Assembly (NCBI GenBank): GCA_965237625.1
Contig: CBDEGD010000025.1
Coordinates: 1-64,000 of the forward strand
DNA from: JABDIP01 sp965237625
Lineage (GTDB): Bacteria > Pseudomonadota > Alphaproteobacteria > DSM-16000 > Inquilinaceae
Length of the DNA stretch: 64,000 bases
Direction: 5' to 3'
Each line of letters opens with the position of its first letter. Positions within the stretch are counted from its first letter, which is position 1. Below, in pieces: positions 1-8,784 of the stretch. The notes below the pieces were generated by a model. It saw nothing but the letters and a program-made list of their open reading frames with translations, was not told where the DNA came from and made no database searches. Made by a program: the position numbers and the translations under genes.

Positions 1-675
1 GAGCTCCTGTTGGGCCAGGGAAATCTGCCCGTCGCGCAACTGCAGAACGGGATGGCGGAACCGGCGGATGATGGATTCACTGTGTGTCGCAACGATGACA
101 GTGGTCCCGACTTTGTTCAACTCGTCGAACAGGCGCATCAATCTTAGCCCGATACGTTCGTCCACATTGCCGGTCGGCTCATCGGCCAGCAGCAGATTGG
201 GTCGGTTGATCACCGCGCGGGCGATGGCGATCCGCTGCTGTTCGCCACCGGACAGGGTCGGCGGCCGGGCCTCAAGATGGTCCCCCAGCCCGACCCAGCG
301 CAGCAACTCCTTCACATGACCGCGAACCCGGTCGTCGCGGGCGCCGGCGAGGCGTAGCGGCAGCGCCACGTTGTCCACCGCAGACAGATGGTCGATCAGG
401 CGAAAATCCTGGAACACCACACCGATCCGGCGGCGCAGGGCCGGTAGCTCTTCCCTTTTCAGGGTCGCGATGTCGCGTCCGAACAGCGTAACAAGTCCTC
501 GCGATGGCCGGTGGGTCAGCGACAGCAGCCGAAGCAACGACGACTTTCCAGCACCGCTGGGGCCGGTGATGAAATGGAACGACCCCTTGGCCACGGAGAA
601 GGTGAGATCGCGCAACACCTCGGGCCCGTTGCCGTATCGCATGCCGACATTTTCGAATTCGATCAGGGGCTGCAC
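1..675 (-). CDS. ftsE: Cell division ATP-binding protein FtsE (C-terminus cut by window edge)
   Basis: ABC-type ATPase of the FtsEX complex, which at the division septum couples ATP hydrolysis to activation of cell-wall hydrolases. In the translated minus strand I see the P-loop GPSGAGKSS, the Q-loop region VFQDFRL, the signature LSGGEQQR, Walker B LLLADEPTGNVD and the switch histidine ATHSE. About 225 residues are visible, close to the usual full length, so only a few residues are missing. I chose GTG at 675 because GGAG lies 5 nt upstream and the protein then begins MQPLIEFENVGMRYG, as FtsE proteins do. An in-frame ATG at 720 would add residues encoded by the arm of the palindromic element. 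ftsX would be expected beyond the left edge. Confidence 0.93.
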   Translation of the reverse strand, partial: MQPLIEFENVGMRYGNGPEVLRDLTFSVAKGSFHFITGPSGAGKSSLLRLLSLTHRPSRGLVTLFGRDIATLKREELPALRRRIGVVFQDFRLIDHLSAVDNVALPLRLAGARDDRVRGHVKELLRWVGLGDHLEARPPTLSGGEQQRIAIARAVINRPNLLLADEPTGNVDERIGLRLMRLFDELNKVGTTVIVATHSESIIRRFRHPVLQLRDGQISLAQQEL

Positions 676-705
676 GAGGGTCTCCAACTCCACGGCCCCA
701 CGCCC

Positions 706-994
706 AATACCAAGGGACATAGATATTGGCCGGTTTCCTGGTGCCCCCAGGAGTCCATTGGGGCCCTTGCGGGCAGGCGCGGTGTGCGGCGCGATGCAGC
801 GCATCGGGCAAGCGCCGCAACGCACCCGCAAGGCCCCCAATGGATTCCTGGGGGCACCACCGAAGGCCGCTCAGAGATGTCCGCCCACAGCGTTGCGATC
901 CGCTTGTGGTGCGCTGCACCACGGCGCGGGCCTCGCCTCGCGGGCGGACATCGCTGAGCGGTGAAACCGGTCAATATCTATGTTCCTTGGTATT
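706..994 (+). repeat. T-shaped palindromic element, copy A (ATACCAA...TTGGTAT)
   Basis: A 289-bp element between the divergent ftsE and zinc-ribbon genes. The outer arms 706-737 and 963-994 are inverted repeats matching at 30 of 32 positions and end AATACCAAGG / CCTTGGTATT. Inside are two adjacent hairpins: stem 740-773 with 825-858 (32 of 34 paired) capped by loop X (774-824), and stem 867-886 with 942-961 (19 of 20) capped by loop Y (887-941). Loop Y contains a perfect 7-bp hairpin, GTGGTGC with GCACCAC. Loops X and Y recur, reverse-complemented, in the element at 4420-4680. No open reading frame inside is convincing. Confidence 0.9.
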
Positions 995-1177
995 AATCCG
1001 GGCGATACGGCGAGGGCCACCGCGCCCGAACCATGGCATGAGGCGGCGGGTCAGTCCAGCATTGGGGGTGGGCATGGCTGCCATGTTGGACCCGGCCGAA
1101 TTTAGAGTTTGTTGTCTATATTCGTGGATACCAGGATAAACCCCTCCGTGTTCATCCATAGGCCCATACCCGTTTAA
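995..1177. other. Intergenic remainder upstream of the zinc-ribbon gene
   Basis: This stretch lies between the palindromic element and the zinc-ribbon start. It becomes AT-richer near 1100-1145 and is the natural place for that gene's promoter, but I see no clear -35/-10 pair. I see no gene in it. Confidence 0.4.
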
Positions 1178-1867
1178 ATGATCATCACCTGCGAGAAATG
1201 CGCGACAAGCTATTCCGTCGCCGACGATGCCCTGGGGGTCGGCGGGCGGAAGGTGAAATGCAAGAGCTGCGGCCATGTCTGGCAACAGTCGGGTGCGGTC
1301 GAGTCCGGCCCGGAAAAACCTGCGGAGGCCAAAGCCAAACGGCCGAAAGCCGGCGCTCCCAGGGCGCGGAAATCCGCCGGTGCGGTCGCGCTCGTGGCGT
1401 TGCTGCTCCTGGTTGGCGGGCTTGGCGCGGCGATCTATGCGGGCCGCGCCGCGATCGTCGGGTCCTGGCCGCCGGCGGCATTGTTGTATGAGGAAATCGG
1501 TCTTGGGCTGCATGGTCTCGACCTAGCGGGAATTCCCGGCGTCGGCGCCGGGCTTGAATACCGAAATATCTCGTCGGAGATCACCACCGATGCATTCGGC
1601 GACACCCTGTGGATCCGCGGTGAGATTCTCAACGCGTCGGAGATAGCGCGGCCCGTGCCGACGTTGCGGGTCAGCCTTGCCGACGCCCATGGCGCCCCGT
1701 TGGAAAGCTGGACGTTCTCGCTTGAGGTGGAACGGCTCGGGCCGGGCGATGCCGCCCCGTTCGAAACCAGCCGCCGCGCCGAGACTGAAGCCGGAGGCAA
1801 GCTGGTGCTGGGTGTCGACGGGCCCTGGTCCGAAGCGGCTCAGGTCGAGTCAGAATTGGCTCATTAG
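1178..1867 (+). CDS. MJ0042-type zinc-ribbon membrane protein with DUF3426-like C-terminal region
   Basis: Protein of unknown function, 229 residues. The N-terminus MIITCEKCATSYSVADDAL with a second pair KCKSCGHVWQ gives four cysteines in CxxC pairs, the MJ0042 zinc-ribbon signature. A basic Ala/Pro-rich linker follows, then one hydrophobic membrane segment at about residues 68-90, and a C-terminal beta-rich region that resembles DUF3426. The expected topology is a cytoplasmic zinc finger with a periplasmic domain. The ATG at 1178 has no strong Shine-Dalgarno sequence. The stop overlaps the stop of the convergent TIGR02302 gene by 4 bp. Such proteins are common next to ftsEX in alphaproteobacteria; the function is not established. 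Confidence 0.85.
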   Translation: MIITCEKCATSYSVADDALGVGGRKVKCKSCGHVWQQSGAVESGPEKPAEAKAKRPKAGAPRARKSAGAVALVALLLLVGGLGAAIYAGRAAIVGSWPPAALLYEEIGLGLHGLDLAGIPGVGAGLEYRNISSEITTDAFGDTLWIRGEILNASEIARPVPTLRVSLADAHGAPLESWTFSLEVERLGPGDAAPFETSRRAETEAGGKLVLGVDGPWSEAAQVESELAH

Positions 1868-4421
1868 AACTGGCGCATGAGGCGGTCGATATAGTCCAGC
1901 TCGTCAAGCGGCCGATGCCGCTGGCTTGACCGCCGACGCAGTTCGTCGAGGATCTGGCGGGCCCTCTGCAGGTCCGATTGGCTGGGAATGCCGACCTCCT
2001 CGGTGTTCATGCCGCCGGAATTCGGCATCGGCCGGCCCAGCGGGTCACGGCCCGAATTCAGCTGCTGCATCATCTGTCCGACTTGGCCGCTATTCTGCTG
2101 CGCCATCTGCTCCAGGACCTGATCGACAAAATCCTGCAACCCCTGTTGCAACTGATCCACGGAATCGGCCTGCGGCTGTACCGCCTCGCCCATCTGGCCC
2201 TGACCCAAAGCTTGTTCCGATTGGCGCATCGACTGTTCGGCGCGGCCAAGCGGTACCGGGATCTCGCCGGTCATCTCGTCCATCTGGCGCATCATGTCGC
2301 CGAGCGCGCGGCGCAGCGCCTCCTGAACGGCGGCGCCCTCGGTGCCGAAATCCGAACCGAGCTGGGAACCGCTGCTGGTGCCTGGCTGGGCATGTTTTCG
2401 CCCTGCTGGCCTTGCTGCGACTCTTGGGACTGCTGGAAGGTGCGATCCATCAGCTCCTGCTGCGCCCGGGTGAGGTTCTGAAGGTCCTCCATCAACTCCA
2501 TCGCCGGGTTCGGCTGAGCGTTCTGCTGTTGCTGTTGTTGCATCATGCCGGCCTGCAGATTCTCCAGCATCTCCTGAAGCTGGGCCAGCATGTCCATCGC
2601 CGCATCTTTCGCCCCGGATTCCGCCAGGTTCTGCATCTGCTCCAGCATCTCGCTGAGCTGGTCGCGATCGACGGTCTGGCTGTCCGGGTCGGCCATCATC
2701 TCCGGCAATTCGCCGCGAGCCAGCCGCTCCATCATGTTCTCTTCCAGAGCCTTGAGATATTGATCCAGCGCTTGGCGAAGCTCGTCCATCAACTCACGAA
2801 TCTCGTCATCCGTGGCGTCGTTGGACAGAGCGTCCATCAAGGCCTGCTGCGCCTCCCTCAGGTCGCGCTCGGCGATCGACAGGCCGCCATCCTCGATCCT
2901 GAGCGCGGTATCCCACAGCAATTCCTGAATCGGTTCGACTACATCTTCCACGGTGCGGGCCAGCGCCAAGCGGCGGACGGCGGTTCGCAGCGCCAGGAAA
3001 ACCACTGAATCGTCGTAGTAGCGATCCGGGCGGATCGACAGCGTGTAGAGTATCTCCGACACCACCGGATGGCTCTTCGGGTCCAGCATCAGATTGCGGC
3101 GCTGCTCGATGATGGCGCGGGCGATCGGATGAACGAATTCCCGCTCCGGCAGCAGGAATTCGATGACTTCCGACCGGCCGGTCTGTCCGGCGCCATCGGT
3201 TGCCGACAACGTAAGGGCGACCATCTGGCCGGCCCAAGGGTGCGGCGTCAGATCATGATAGCTCGCGGCCCGCGCCTCACGCGGCCTGCGCCCGGGCACA
3301 GCCAGGTCAAGTATGATCGCCGGTTGGGTCAGTCCCGGCGCGGCTGCAAGCGCCTCGTCGGTGAGTCTGATCGATGCAGAGGCCGTCTCGACGCCGTAAT
3401 CGTCGGTTGCCTCATACTCCAGGCGGATCGCCGCACGCTCGGACTGGGTGGGGTCGGCCAAGGCACGGATGCTGGGTGGTTGATCCGGGATTACCGTAAT
3501 CGGCCAGGACCCAAGAACCGCGCCGTCCTGCTCCACGGTGATGCGGTCTCCGGCGGTGACCGTCGCGGTGACTTCGTAATTCGCGCCATCGATGTCGCTG
3601 AACGGCGTCGTACCGGACGCCAGCGCAAGGACGGGCTGCACGCCGCCGCCGCTGACCCGGGCCAGGACCGCGCTGTTGACCGGTACGTCGATGGGCGCCT
3701 CGTCGGCCGCGGTCGCGACCGTGGGGTCGTCGCTTTCCGGCGCGGCAGGGCGAAGGTAGAGTGGTGGCGCGCCGGTGTATTCCGGCGGGGTAATGAATAG
3801 GTCGAGAGTGGCTAGTTGTTCGGTGCCGCCGGCGGATAGTTGCGGCAGAAACGCGTGGCCCAGACGTTCCGCCCAGTCGCCCCGTGCGCCGACCATCGCC
3901 AGCAGCAGCAAAAGGCCAACGGCGGCGCGCATGCCATACCGATCGTGCTTGGCGAGCCCGGGGGCCGGCCAACCCACCCGCCAGCGTTTGACCGCCTCGC
4001 GCAGCCTCTCGCGATGCGCCTGCCAGAGCCGCCGGCTGAAAGCGTCGGCGGTGCCGGCGACCTGATGGTCAAGCAGGCCGGTGAGCGGGCGGTGGGCGAC
4101 GCCGCTGGCGTTTTCAAGCCGCCGTCTGGCGGCCTCGGCGTCGGGGATTTGAATGCGCTGGACGGCGACATACACCGCCGCCGAGAATCCGGCGGCGAAG
4201 CCGAGCAGAACGATGAGATGAAGCCAGCCCGGCAACAGCGGCAGGATGTCGAACAAGGCTGCCGCCAAGAACAGGCCCACGACGCCGACTGCCGGCCATA
4301 CCGCAGGCCATACCCGTTCCCAGAGGAGGGTCAGCCAAACGAGGACAAGCTTCGTTCGGGGGATGGCAAGCGCTTCAGCAGCGTCGCCTGCGCCGAGTAA
4401 ATCGGCGATGCGGCCTTTCAT
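1864..4421 (-). CDS. TIGR02302 (DUF4175-like) membrane protein, interrupted by a frameshift near 2395
   Basis: Large alphaproteobacterial protein of unknown role, normally about 850 residues. Two reading frames together cover it. The first runs from ATG 4421 to a stop at 2292. It contains two or three membrane helices in the first 80 residues, a periplasmic beta-rich region, then a Gln/Met-rich helical region. The second frame supplies the conserved Gln-rich C-terminus (about 2380 down to 1864, ending DYIDRLMRQF). Both frames read as family sequence on either side of about 2380-2400, so one base is missing there. A run of four T at 2395-2398 (AAAA in the coding strand) is the likeliest site. 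This could be a real mutation, slippage or a sequencing error. The start codon abuts the palindromic element at 4420. Confidence 0.8.
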
Positions 4422-4680
4422 ACCAAGTCTCGCTGATAATGACTCATTTGACCGGGTTCCGTTGATCGCCTGTCAGGCGCGGTTCGCGCCGCGGTCCACC
4501 GCACCGCGAGCGGAGCGCAACGCAGCGGGCGATCAACGGAACCCGGCCTGCGGTGGCGCGCGGCGGCCCGCCGGGTGCGTTGCGGCCCTTGCCCGATGCG
4601 CTGCATCGCGCTGCGGACCACGCCTGCTCGGCGGGCCGCCGCGCGCCATCAAATGGGTCATTACCAGCGAGATTTGGTAT
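4420..4680 (-). repeat. T-shaped palindromic element, copy B
   Basis: A 261-bp element between lysA and the TIGR02302 gene, in the opposite orientation to copy A. The outer arms 4420-4451 and 4649-4680 pair at 29 of 32 positions and end ATACCAA / TTGGTAT. The inner hairpin stems are 4452-4470 with 4528-4546 (19 of 19) and 4554-4573 with 4629-4648 (20 of 20). The loop at 4574-4628, reverse-complemented, matches loop X of copy A at 46 of 51 positions. The loop at 4471-4527 matches loop Y at about 40 of 49. The stem sequences are unrelated to those of copy A although pairing is kept. Its right end supplies part of the lysA stop codon. Confidence 0.9.
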
Positions 4681-6002
4681 CATATATCGGTCCGATCCGT
4701 GTCCGGTCGTGACGGCGTCGCCAACCATGGCGGCAGCGCCTCAAGGGACATCATCTCATCGAAAGTTGGCCGTTTTCTGACCAAGGCGAATTTTTCGCCA
4801 TCGACCAGCACTTCCGGGATCAACGGACGCAAATTATAGCTCGACGCCATCACCGCACCATAGGCCCCGGCGCCGGTGAAGGCGAGCAGGTCGTCTGCTT
4901 CCATGTGGGGCAGAAGCCGCTGAACAGCAAAGGTATCGCCGCTTTCGCAGATCGGCCCTACCACGTCGACCGGCTCGTGCGGGGTATCGGCGGCGGATTG
5001 CCGGACCGGCAGGATCGCGTGCCATGCATCGTAGAGGGACGGGCGCAGCAGGTCGTTCATCGCCGCGTCGATCACCAGGAAGACCCGGGACTGGCCGATT
5101 TTCCGGTAGATGACCCGGCTGACCAGCACGCCCGCATTGCCGACCAAGGCACGGCCCGGCTCGATCATGATCCTGCATCCGGTCGGCGCTACAATCTCGC
5201 GCACCAGATCGGCGTAGGCTGGAAGGCTGGGCGGCACCTCATCCTGGTAGGCGATACCAAGTCCGCCGCCCAAATCGAGCCGGTCGACGGTGCGGCCTTG
5301 CGCGCGCAGGACGCCGACCAGTTCCGTCAGCCGGGTAAAAGCGTGGCGAAACGGCGTGAGTTCGGTCAACTGGCTGCCGATATGGATGGCGATGCCGGTC
5401 GCCGAGATGCCGGGCAGCGCTTCGGCATGCTGGAATACCTCCGCCGCCTGCTCGATATCGACGCCGAATTTGTTGCCCTTCTTGCCGGTGGTGATCTTGG
5501 CATGGGTGCCGGCATCGACATCCGGATTGACCCGGATGGCGCATGCCACCGTCATCCCGCGCGCGGCGGCAAGCGCGCTCAGCGCCTCGAGCTCCGGGAC
5601 CGACTCCACATTGATCTGACCGATGCCCGCATCCAGCGCGGCGGCCAGTTCGGATTGGGATTTTCCGACTCCGGAGAACACGATGTGGTCCGGGCCGATG
5701 CCGGCAGCCAGCGCCAGCTGCATCTCGCCCTCCGACACTACATCCGCGCCGGCGCCGAGCCCGCCCAGCGTAGCGACCACGGCGCGGTTCGAATTGGCCT
5801 TCATGGCGTAGTGGATCTCGACCGCCTGCCCCCCGGACTGCCCCCCGGGCTGCCCATCGAATGCATCGGCAAAGGCCTGATACGCCCCAGCCAGCATCGC
5901 CGTGGAGTAACAATAGAAGGGCGAGCCGACCGACCGGGCGATCGTGCTCAGCGGCACATCCTCGGCGCTCAGGATGCCATCGCGATAGCTGAAGGCGGTC
6001 AT
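4680..6002 (-). CDS. lysA: Diaminopimelate decarboxylase
   Basis: PLP enzyme that converts meso-diaminopimelate to L-lysine and CO2 in the cytoplasm, the last step of lysine synthesis. The 440-residue protein shows the alanine-racemase-fold barrel with the PLP lysine in HYAMKANSN (K68), the glycine loop GGGLGIAY and the CESGDTF motif that completes the active site across the dimer. The ATG at 6002 overlaps the lptM stop in an ATGA junction, so argH, lptM and lysA are probably co-transcribed and translationally coupled. The TGA stop lies at the edge of the palindromic element. Confidence 0.96.
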   Translation of the reverse strand: MTAFSYRDGILSAEDVPLSTIARSVGSPFYCYSTAMLAGAYQAFADAFDGQPGGQSGGQAVEIHYAMKANSNRAVVATLGGLGAGADVVSEGEMQLALAAGIGPDHIVFSGVGKSQSELAAALDAGIGQINVESVPELEALSALAAARGMTVACAIRVNPDVDAGTHAKITTGKKGNKFGVDIEQAAEVFQHAEALPGISATGIAIHIGSQLTELTPFRHAFTRLTELVGVLRAQGRTVDRLDLGGGLGIAYQDEVPPSLPAYADLVREIVAPTGCRIMIEPGRALVGNAGVLVSRVIYRKIGQSRVFLVIDAAMNDLLRPSLYDAWHAILPVRQSAADTPHEPVDVVGPICESGDTFAVQRLLPHMEADDLLAFTGAGAYGAVMASSYNLRPLIPEVLVDGEKFALVRKRPTFDEMMSLEALPPWLATPSRPDTDRTDI

Positions 6003-6145
6003 GAGGACGGGTATGTCCGCGGATAGTTCTCGCCCTCGGACCCTTCCGGCGGCAGCAGATCGGCGGGCTTGCGGCCGCAGCCGCCGACCGCCAGGGCCAG
6101 CACCAGAACCAGGATACCGGCGAACGTTCTGATTGGGGTTCTCAT
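5999..6145 (-). CDS. lptM: LptM-like small lipoprotein
   Basis: A 48-residue protein with a lipoprotein signal peptide: a basic start MRTPIRTF, a hydrophobic stretch of Leu/Val/Ala and the lipobox AVGGC followed by GRKPADLLPPE. This is the layout of the LptM (YifL) family, which helps mature the LPS translocon LptDE at the outer membrane. It begins with ATG at 6145 inside the argH stop (ATGA) and ends inside the lysA start (ATGA). The same place between argH and lysA is typical for this family in other proteobacteria. The family assignment rests on signal peptide, size and location, as the mature part is very short. Confidence 0.8.
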   Translation of the reverse strand: MRTPIRTFAGILVLVLALAVGGCGRKPADLLPPEGSEGENYPRTYPSS

Positions 6146-7572
6146 AGATACCGCTCCCGCGCGTTGGCCGCCGCCTCGCGGACCCGGTCCGGGGCCGTGC
6201 CTCCAAAACTCATCCGGCTGGCGACCGACGCATCGACGCTCAGCACCGACCGGGCCTGCTCGGTGATCCGGGACTCCACGGTCTGCAGATCGGCCAGCGG
6301 CAAATCCGCCAAGCCGACACCCCGATCCTCGGCCAGCTTCACCAGCGCTCCCGTGACATGATGCGCCTCGCGGAATGGCATTTCGAGTTCGCGCACCAGC
6401 CAATCGGCCAGATCCGTCGCCGTTGAATAGCCGACGGCCGCGGCGTCCCGCATGGCCCCGTCATTGACTGTCATATCAGAGACCATGCCGGTCATCGCCG
6501 CGACGCAGAGGATCAGACTGTCATCGGTGTCGAATACCGGCTCCTTATCCTCCTGCATGTCCTTGGAATAGGCCAGGGGCAGCCCCTTCATGGTGGTCAG
6601 CAGGGCAATCAGATTGCCGACCACCCGACCGGACTTGCCTCGGGTCAGCTCCGCGGCGTCCGGGTTGCGCTTCTGCGGCATGATCGAAGAGCCGGTGGAG
6701 AAGCTGTCGGAAAGCCGCACGAAGCCGAATTGATGGGAGGTCCAAATCACCATCTCCTCGGCCAGCCGCGACAGATGGGTCGCCGTGATCGCCGCGGCTC
6801 CCAGATACTCCAGGGCGAAGTCGCGATCCGACACCGCGTCCAGGGAATTGGCCGTCGGACGGTCGAAGCCCAGCGCCTTGGCGGTCGCCTCCCGGTCGAT
6901 GGGGAAGGAGGTTCCGGCCAGCGCCGCCGATCCCAGTGGCGACTCGTTCAGCCGGGTGCGGGCATCGGCGATCCGTCCCCGGTCGCGGCCGAACATCTCC
7001 ACATAGGCCAGCATGTGGTGTCCGAAGGTCACCGGCTGGGCAGATTGCAGATGGGTGAAGCCGGGCATCACCGTATCGGCATGGCGTTCCGCCTGCGCGA
7101 TAAGCGCCGCCTGCAGCGCCTGCAGCCCGGCATCGGCCCGGTCCATGGCGTCGCGCACCCACAGGCGAAAATCGGTCGCCACCTGATCATTGCGGCTACG
7201 CGCGGTGTGCAGCCGTCCGGCCGCCGGTCCGATCAATTCCGCCAGCCTTGCCTCGACATTCATGTGAATGTCTTCCAGTTCGGTCTTGAACCGGAAGGCG
7301 CCGGATGCGATTTCCTCGGATATCTGCTGCAGCCCGTCGAGGATCGCCTCGGCGTCGGCGCGGCTGATGACGCCCTGGTCGGCCAGCATGGCGGCATGGG
7401 CCTTCGATCCGGCGATATCCTGATCGGCGAGGCGCCGGTCGAAGCCGATGGAGGCGTTGATGCGCTCCATGATCGCCGAGGGGCCGGCCGCGAACCGGCC
7501 GCCCCATAGGGCGTTGGCGGATTTTTCCCCGGAAGGGGCGTGCGGTTTCTTGGTATTGGGTCTGTCGGTCAT
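6142..7572 (-). CDS. argH: Argininosuccinate lyase
   Basis: Cytoplasmic enzyme splitting argininosuccinate into arginine and fumarate, the last step of arginine synthesis. The 476-residue length is normal and the fumarase/aspartase-superfamily signature GSSIMPQKRNPD, with its catalytic loop serine, is intact. The N-terminus is extended by about 20 residues before the conserved ALWGGRFA block. It is the first gene of argH-lptM-lysA and is divergent from the TlpA-like gene; only about 50 bp separates the two starts, so the promoters must lie close together. Confidence 0.97.
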   Translation of the reverse strand: MTDRPNTKKPHAPSGEKSANALWGGRFAAGPSAIMERINASIGFDRRLADQDIAGSKAHAAMLADQGVISRADAEAILDGLQQISEEIASGAFRFKTELEDIHMNVEARLAELIGPAAGRLHTARSRNDQVATDFRLWVRDAMDRADAGLQALQAALIAQAERHADTVMPGFTHLQSAQPVTFGHHMLAYVEMFGRDRGRIADARTRLNESPLGSAALAGTSFPIDREATAKALGFDRPTANSLDAVSDRDFALEYLGAAAITATHLSRLAEEMVIWTSHQFGFVRLSDSFSTGSSIMPQKRNPDAAELTRGKSGRVVGNLIALLTTMKGLPLAYSKDMQEDKEPVFDTDDSLILCVAAMTGMVSDMTVNDGAMRDAAAVGYSTATDLADWLVRELEMPFREAHHVTGALVKLAEDRGVGLADLPLADLQTVESRITEQARSVLSVDASVASRMSFGGTAPDRVREAAANARERYL

Positions 7573-7623
7573 GACGGTACCGCGGGCTCTTCTTGAGCGT
7601 TCATTGGAAGGACGGGCATAGCA

Positions 7624-8193
7624 GTGAACAAGGTCGCTCTATTTTACGCTTTCCTGCTGGCTGCCGTCGGCGCCATCGCCATTTGGGCAGCCGGTGCGCT
7701 GATGCCGCCAATGTCGGCAAGGCCGCCCTTGTTCGGCGACATGCGCACCTTCGACCTCAGCCAACCGCCAAACCCAGCGCCCGAAATAAGCTTTTCCGAC
7801 CTTTCGGGCAACACTCTTGGACTGGACGACTTCCGTGGAGAGGTGCTTCTGGTGAATTTCTGGGCGACCTGGTGCGCGCCCTGTCTGCGGGAGCTGCCGT
7901 CGCTGGAACGGCTTCAGGCGGCGCTTTCGGGGGAGGAGTTCCGTCTGATCGCCCTCTCCATCGACCGCGAGGGCGCCGAGAAGGTCGCGCCCTTCCTGGC
8001 CGAGAACGGTTTCGACGCCTTGCCGGTCTATCTCGATCCGACCACCACAACCGCTACGACATTCGGCGTCTTCGGCATGCCGACCACGATCCTGATCGAC
8101 CGTCAGGGCCGTGAGGTCGGCCGCTACACCGGTCCGGCGGAATGGGACGAACCGGAAGCGATCGCCCTCATCCGCTTCTTTCTGGAGAAGTGA
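7624..8193 (+). CDS. TlpA/ResA-type thioredoxin-fold oxidoreductase
   Basis: A 189-residue membrane-anchored thioredoxin-like protein. One N-terminal hydrophobic helix (about residues 5-28) would anchor it with the catalytic domain in the periplasm. The active site is WCAPC (C84/C87) after VNFWAT, and the cis-proline loop is present as FGMPTT. TlpA-family proteins keep cysteines reduced for cytochrome maturation. The start is GTG, with a GGAAGGA-like sequence somewhat far upstream. It is divergent from argH, an arrangement common in alphaproteobacteria. The precise substrate cannot be told from sequence. Confidence 0.9.
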   Translation: MNKVALFYAFLLAAVGAIAIWAAGALMPPMSARPPLFGDMRTFDLSQPPNPAPEISFSDLSGNTLGLDDFRGEVLLVNFWATWCAPCLRELPSLERLQAALSGEEFRLIALSIDREGAEKVAPFLAENGFDALPVYLDPTTTTATTFGVFGMPTTILIDRQGREVGRYTGPAEWDEPEAIALIRFFLEK

Positions 8194-8196
8194 TCC

Positions 8197-8670
8197 TCAG
8201 TCGCGATCGATACGGCATTGGAAGCAGTTGTTGGACGCCGAACGGAGATGCAGATAAGCGACGTCCGACCGTTCCAGAAGGCTCGCCGCGATGTCGGCGA
8301 TGTCCTCTGTTCGGGTTACCTGACCGGTGCCGTACTGGATGCGATCGTCCTGGCCATATCCGCGGATCAGCATCTGTTCGCGCTTGAGGAACATGTCCGG
8401 CGTGTCGCCGGCCTCCGGGTGTCGCTCGCACTGCGCCGCGTGCAGAAAGATCGGCCCGGTTTCCGCATAGGGCTGTAGTTCCGGGAAGGGCCGGTAGGCC
8501 ACGATAAGGTATTCGTCATCGGCGGCCACATCGGCCAGGCAGTGCCGGCAGGGCACGCCGCCGCCGTCGGAAATGCGCCGCTCCGGCATGCGCCCGTAAG
8601 CGTCGGGCTGTCCGGATTGGTAGGCTCGGGCGATTTCCGTCGGCATCGCCATGAATTTCAGGGAGGTCAT
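8197..8670 (-). CDS. DUF1203 domain protein
   Basis: A 157-residue cytoplasmic protein starting at ATG 8670 with GGAG 8 nt upstream. The central block VPCRHCLADVAADDEYLIVAY and the late HLRSASNNCFQCRI are the conserved parts of the DUF1203 family, with cysteines in CxxC spacing (CRHC, CFQC). The biochemical role is unknown to me. It lies tail to tail with the tlpA-like gene, 3 bp away. Confidence 0.8.
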   Translation of the reverse strand: MTSLKFMAMPTEIARAYQSGQPDAYGRMPERRISDGGGVPCRHCLADVAADDEYLIVAYRPFPELQPYAETGPIFLHAAQCERHPEAGDTPDMFLKREQMLIRGYGQDDRIQYGTGQVTRTEDIADIAASLLERSDVAYLHLRSASNNCFQCRIDRD

Positions 8671-8784
8671 TGCACCGGCTCCGCGTTCTTGCTTCGATCG
8701 GTGCAGGATTGCCGGGAACCATCGGTGCCGGCCACCCGGTTCTTGAGGCCGTCGACCCAATTTGGACATGCATGAGGATCCGCA

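Noticed and set aside
272..1139. Several overlapping open frames across the first palindromic element
   Set aside because: They run through the inverted repeat in both directions with Arg/Pro/Gly-rich sequence, have no ribosome sites and mirror each other, as expected of GC-rich palindromic DNA.
1864..2400. Programmed frameshift in the TIGR02302 gene
   Set aside because: There is no strong slippery heptamer with a downstream pseudoknot. An A-run indel or sequence error is simpler, so no recoding is claimed.
4680..6206. Longer lysA start giving a 508-residue protein
   Set aside because: The extra N-terminus is the lptM gene and argH end read in another frame. The ATG at 6002, overlapping the lptM stop, fits the family.
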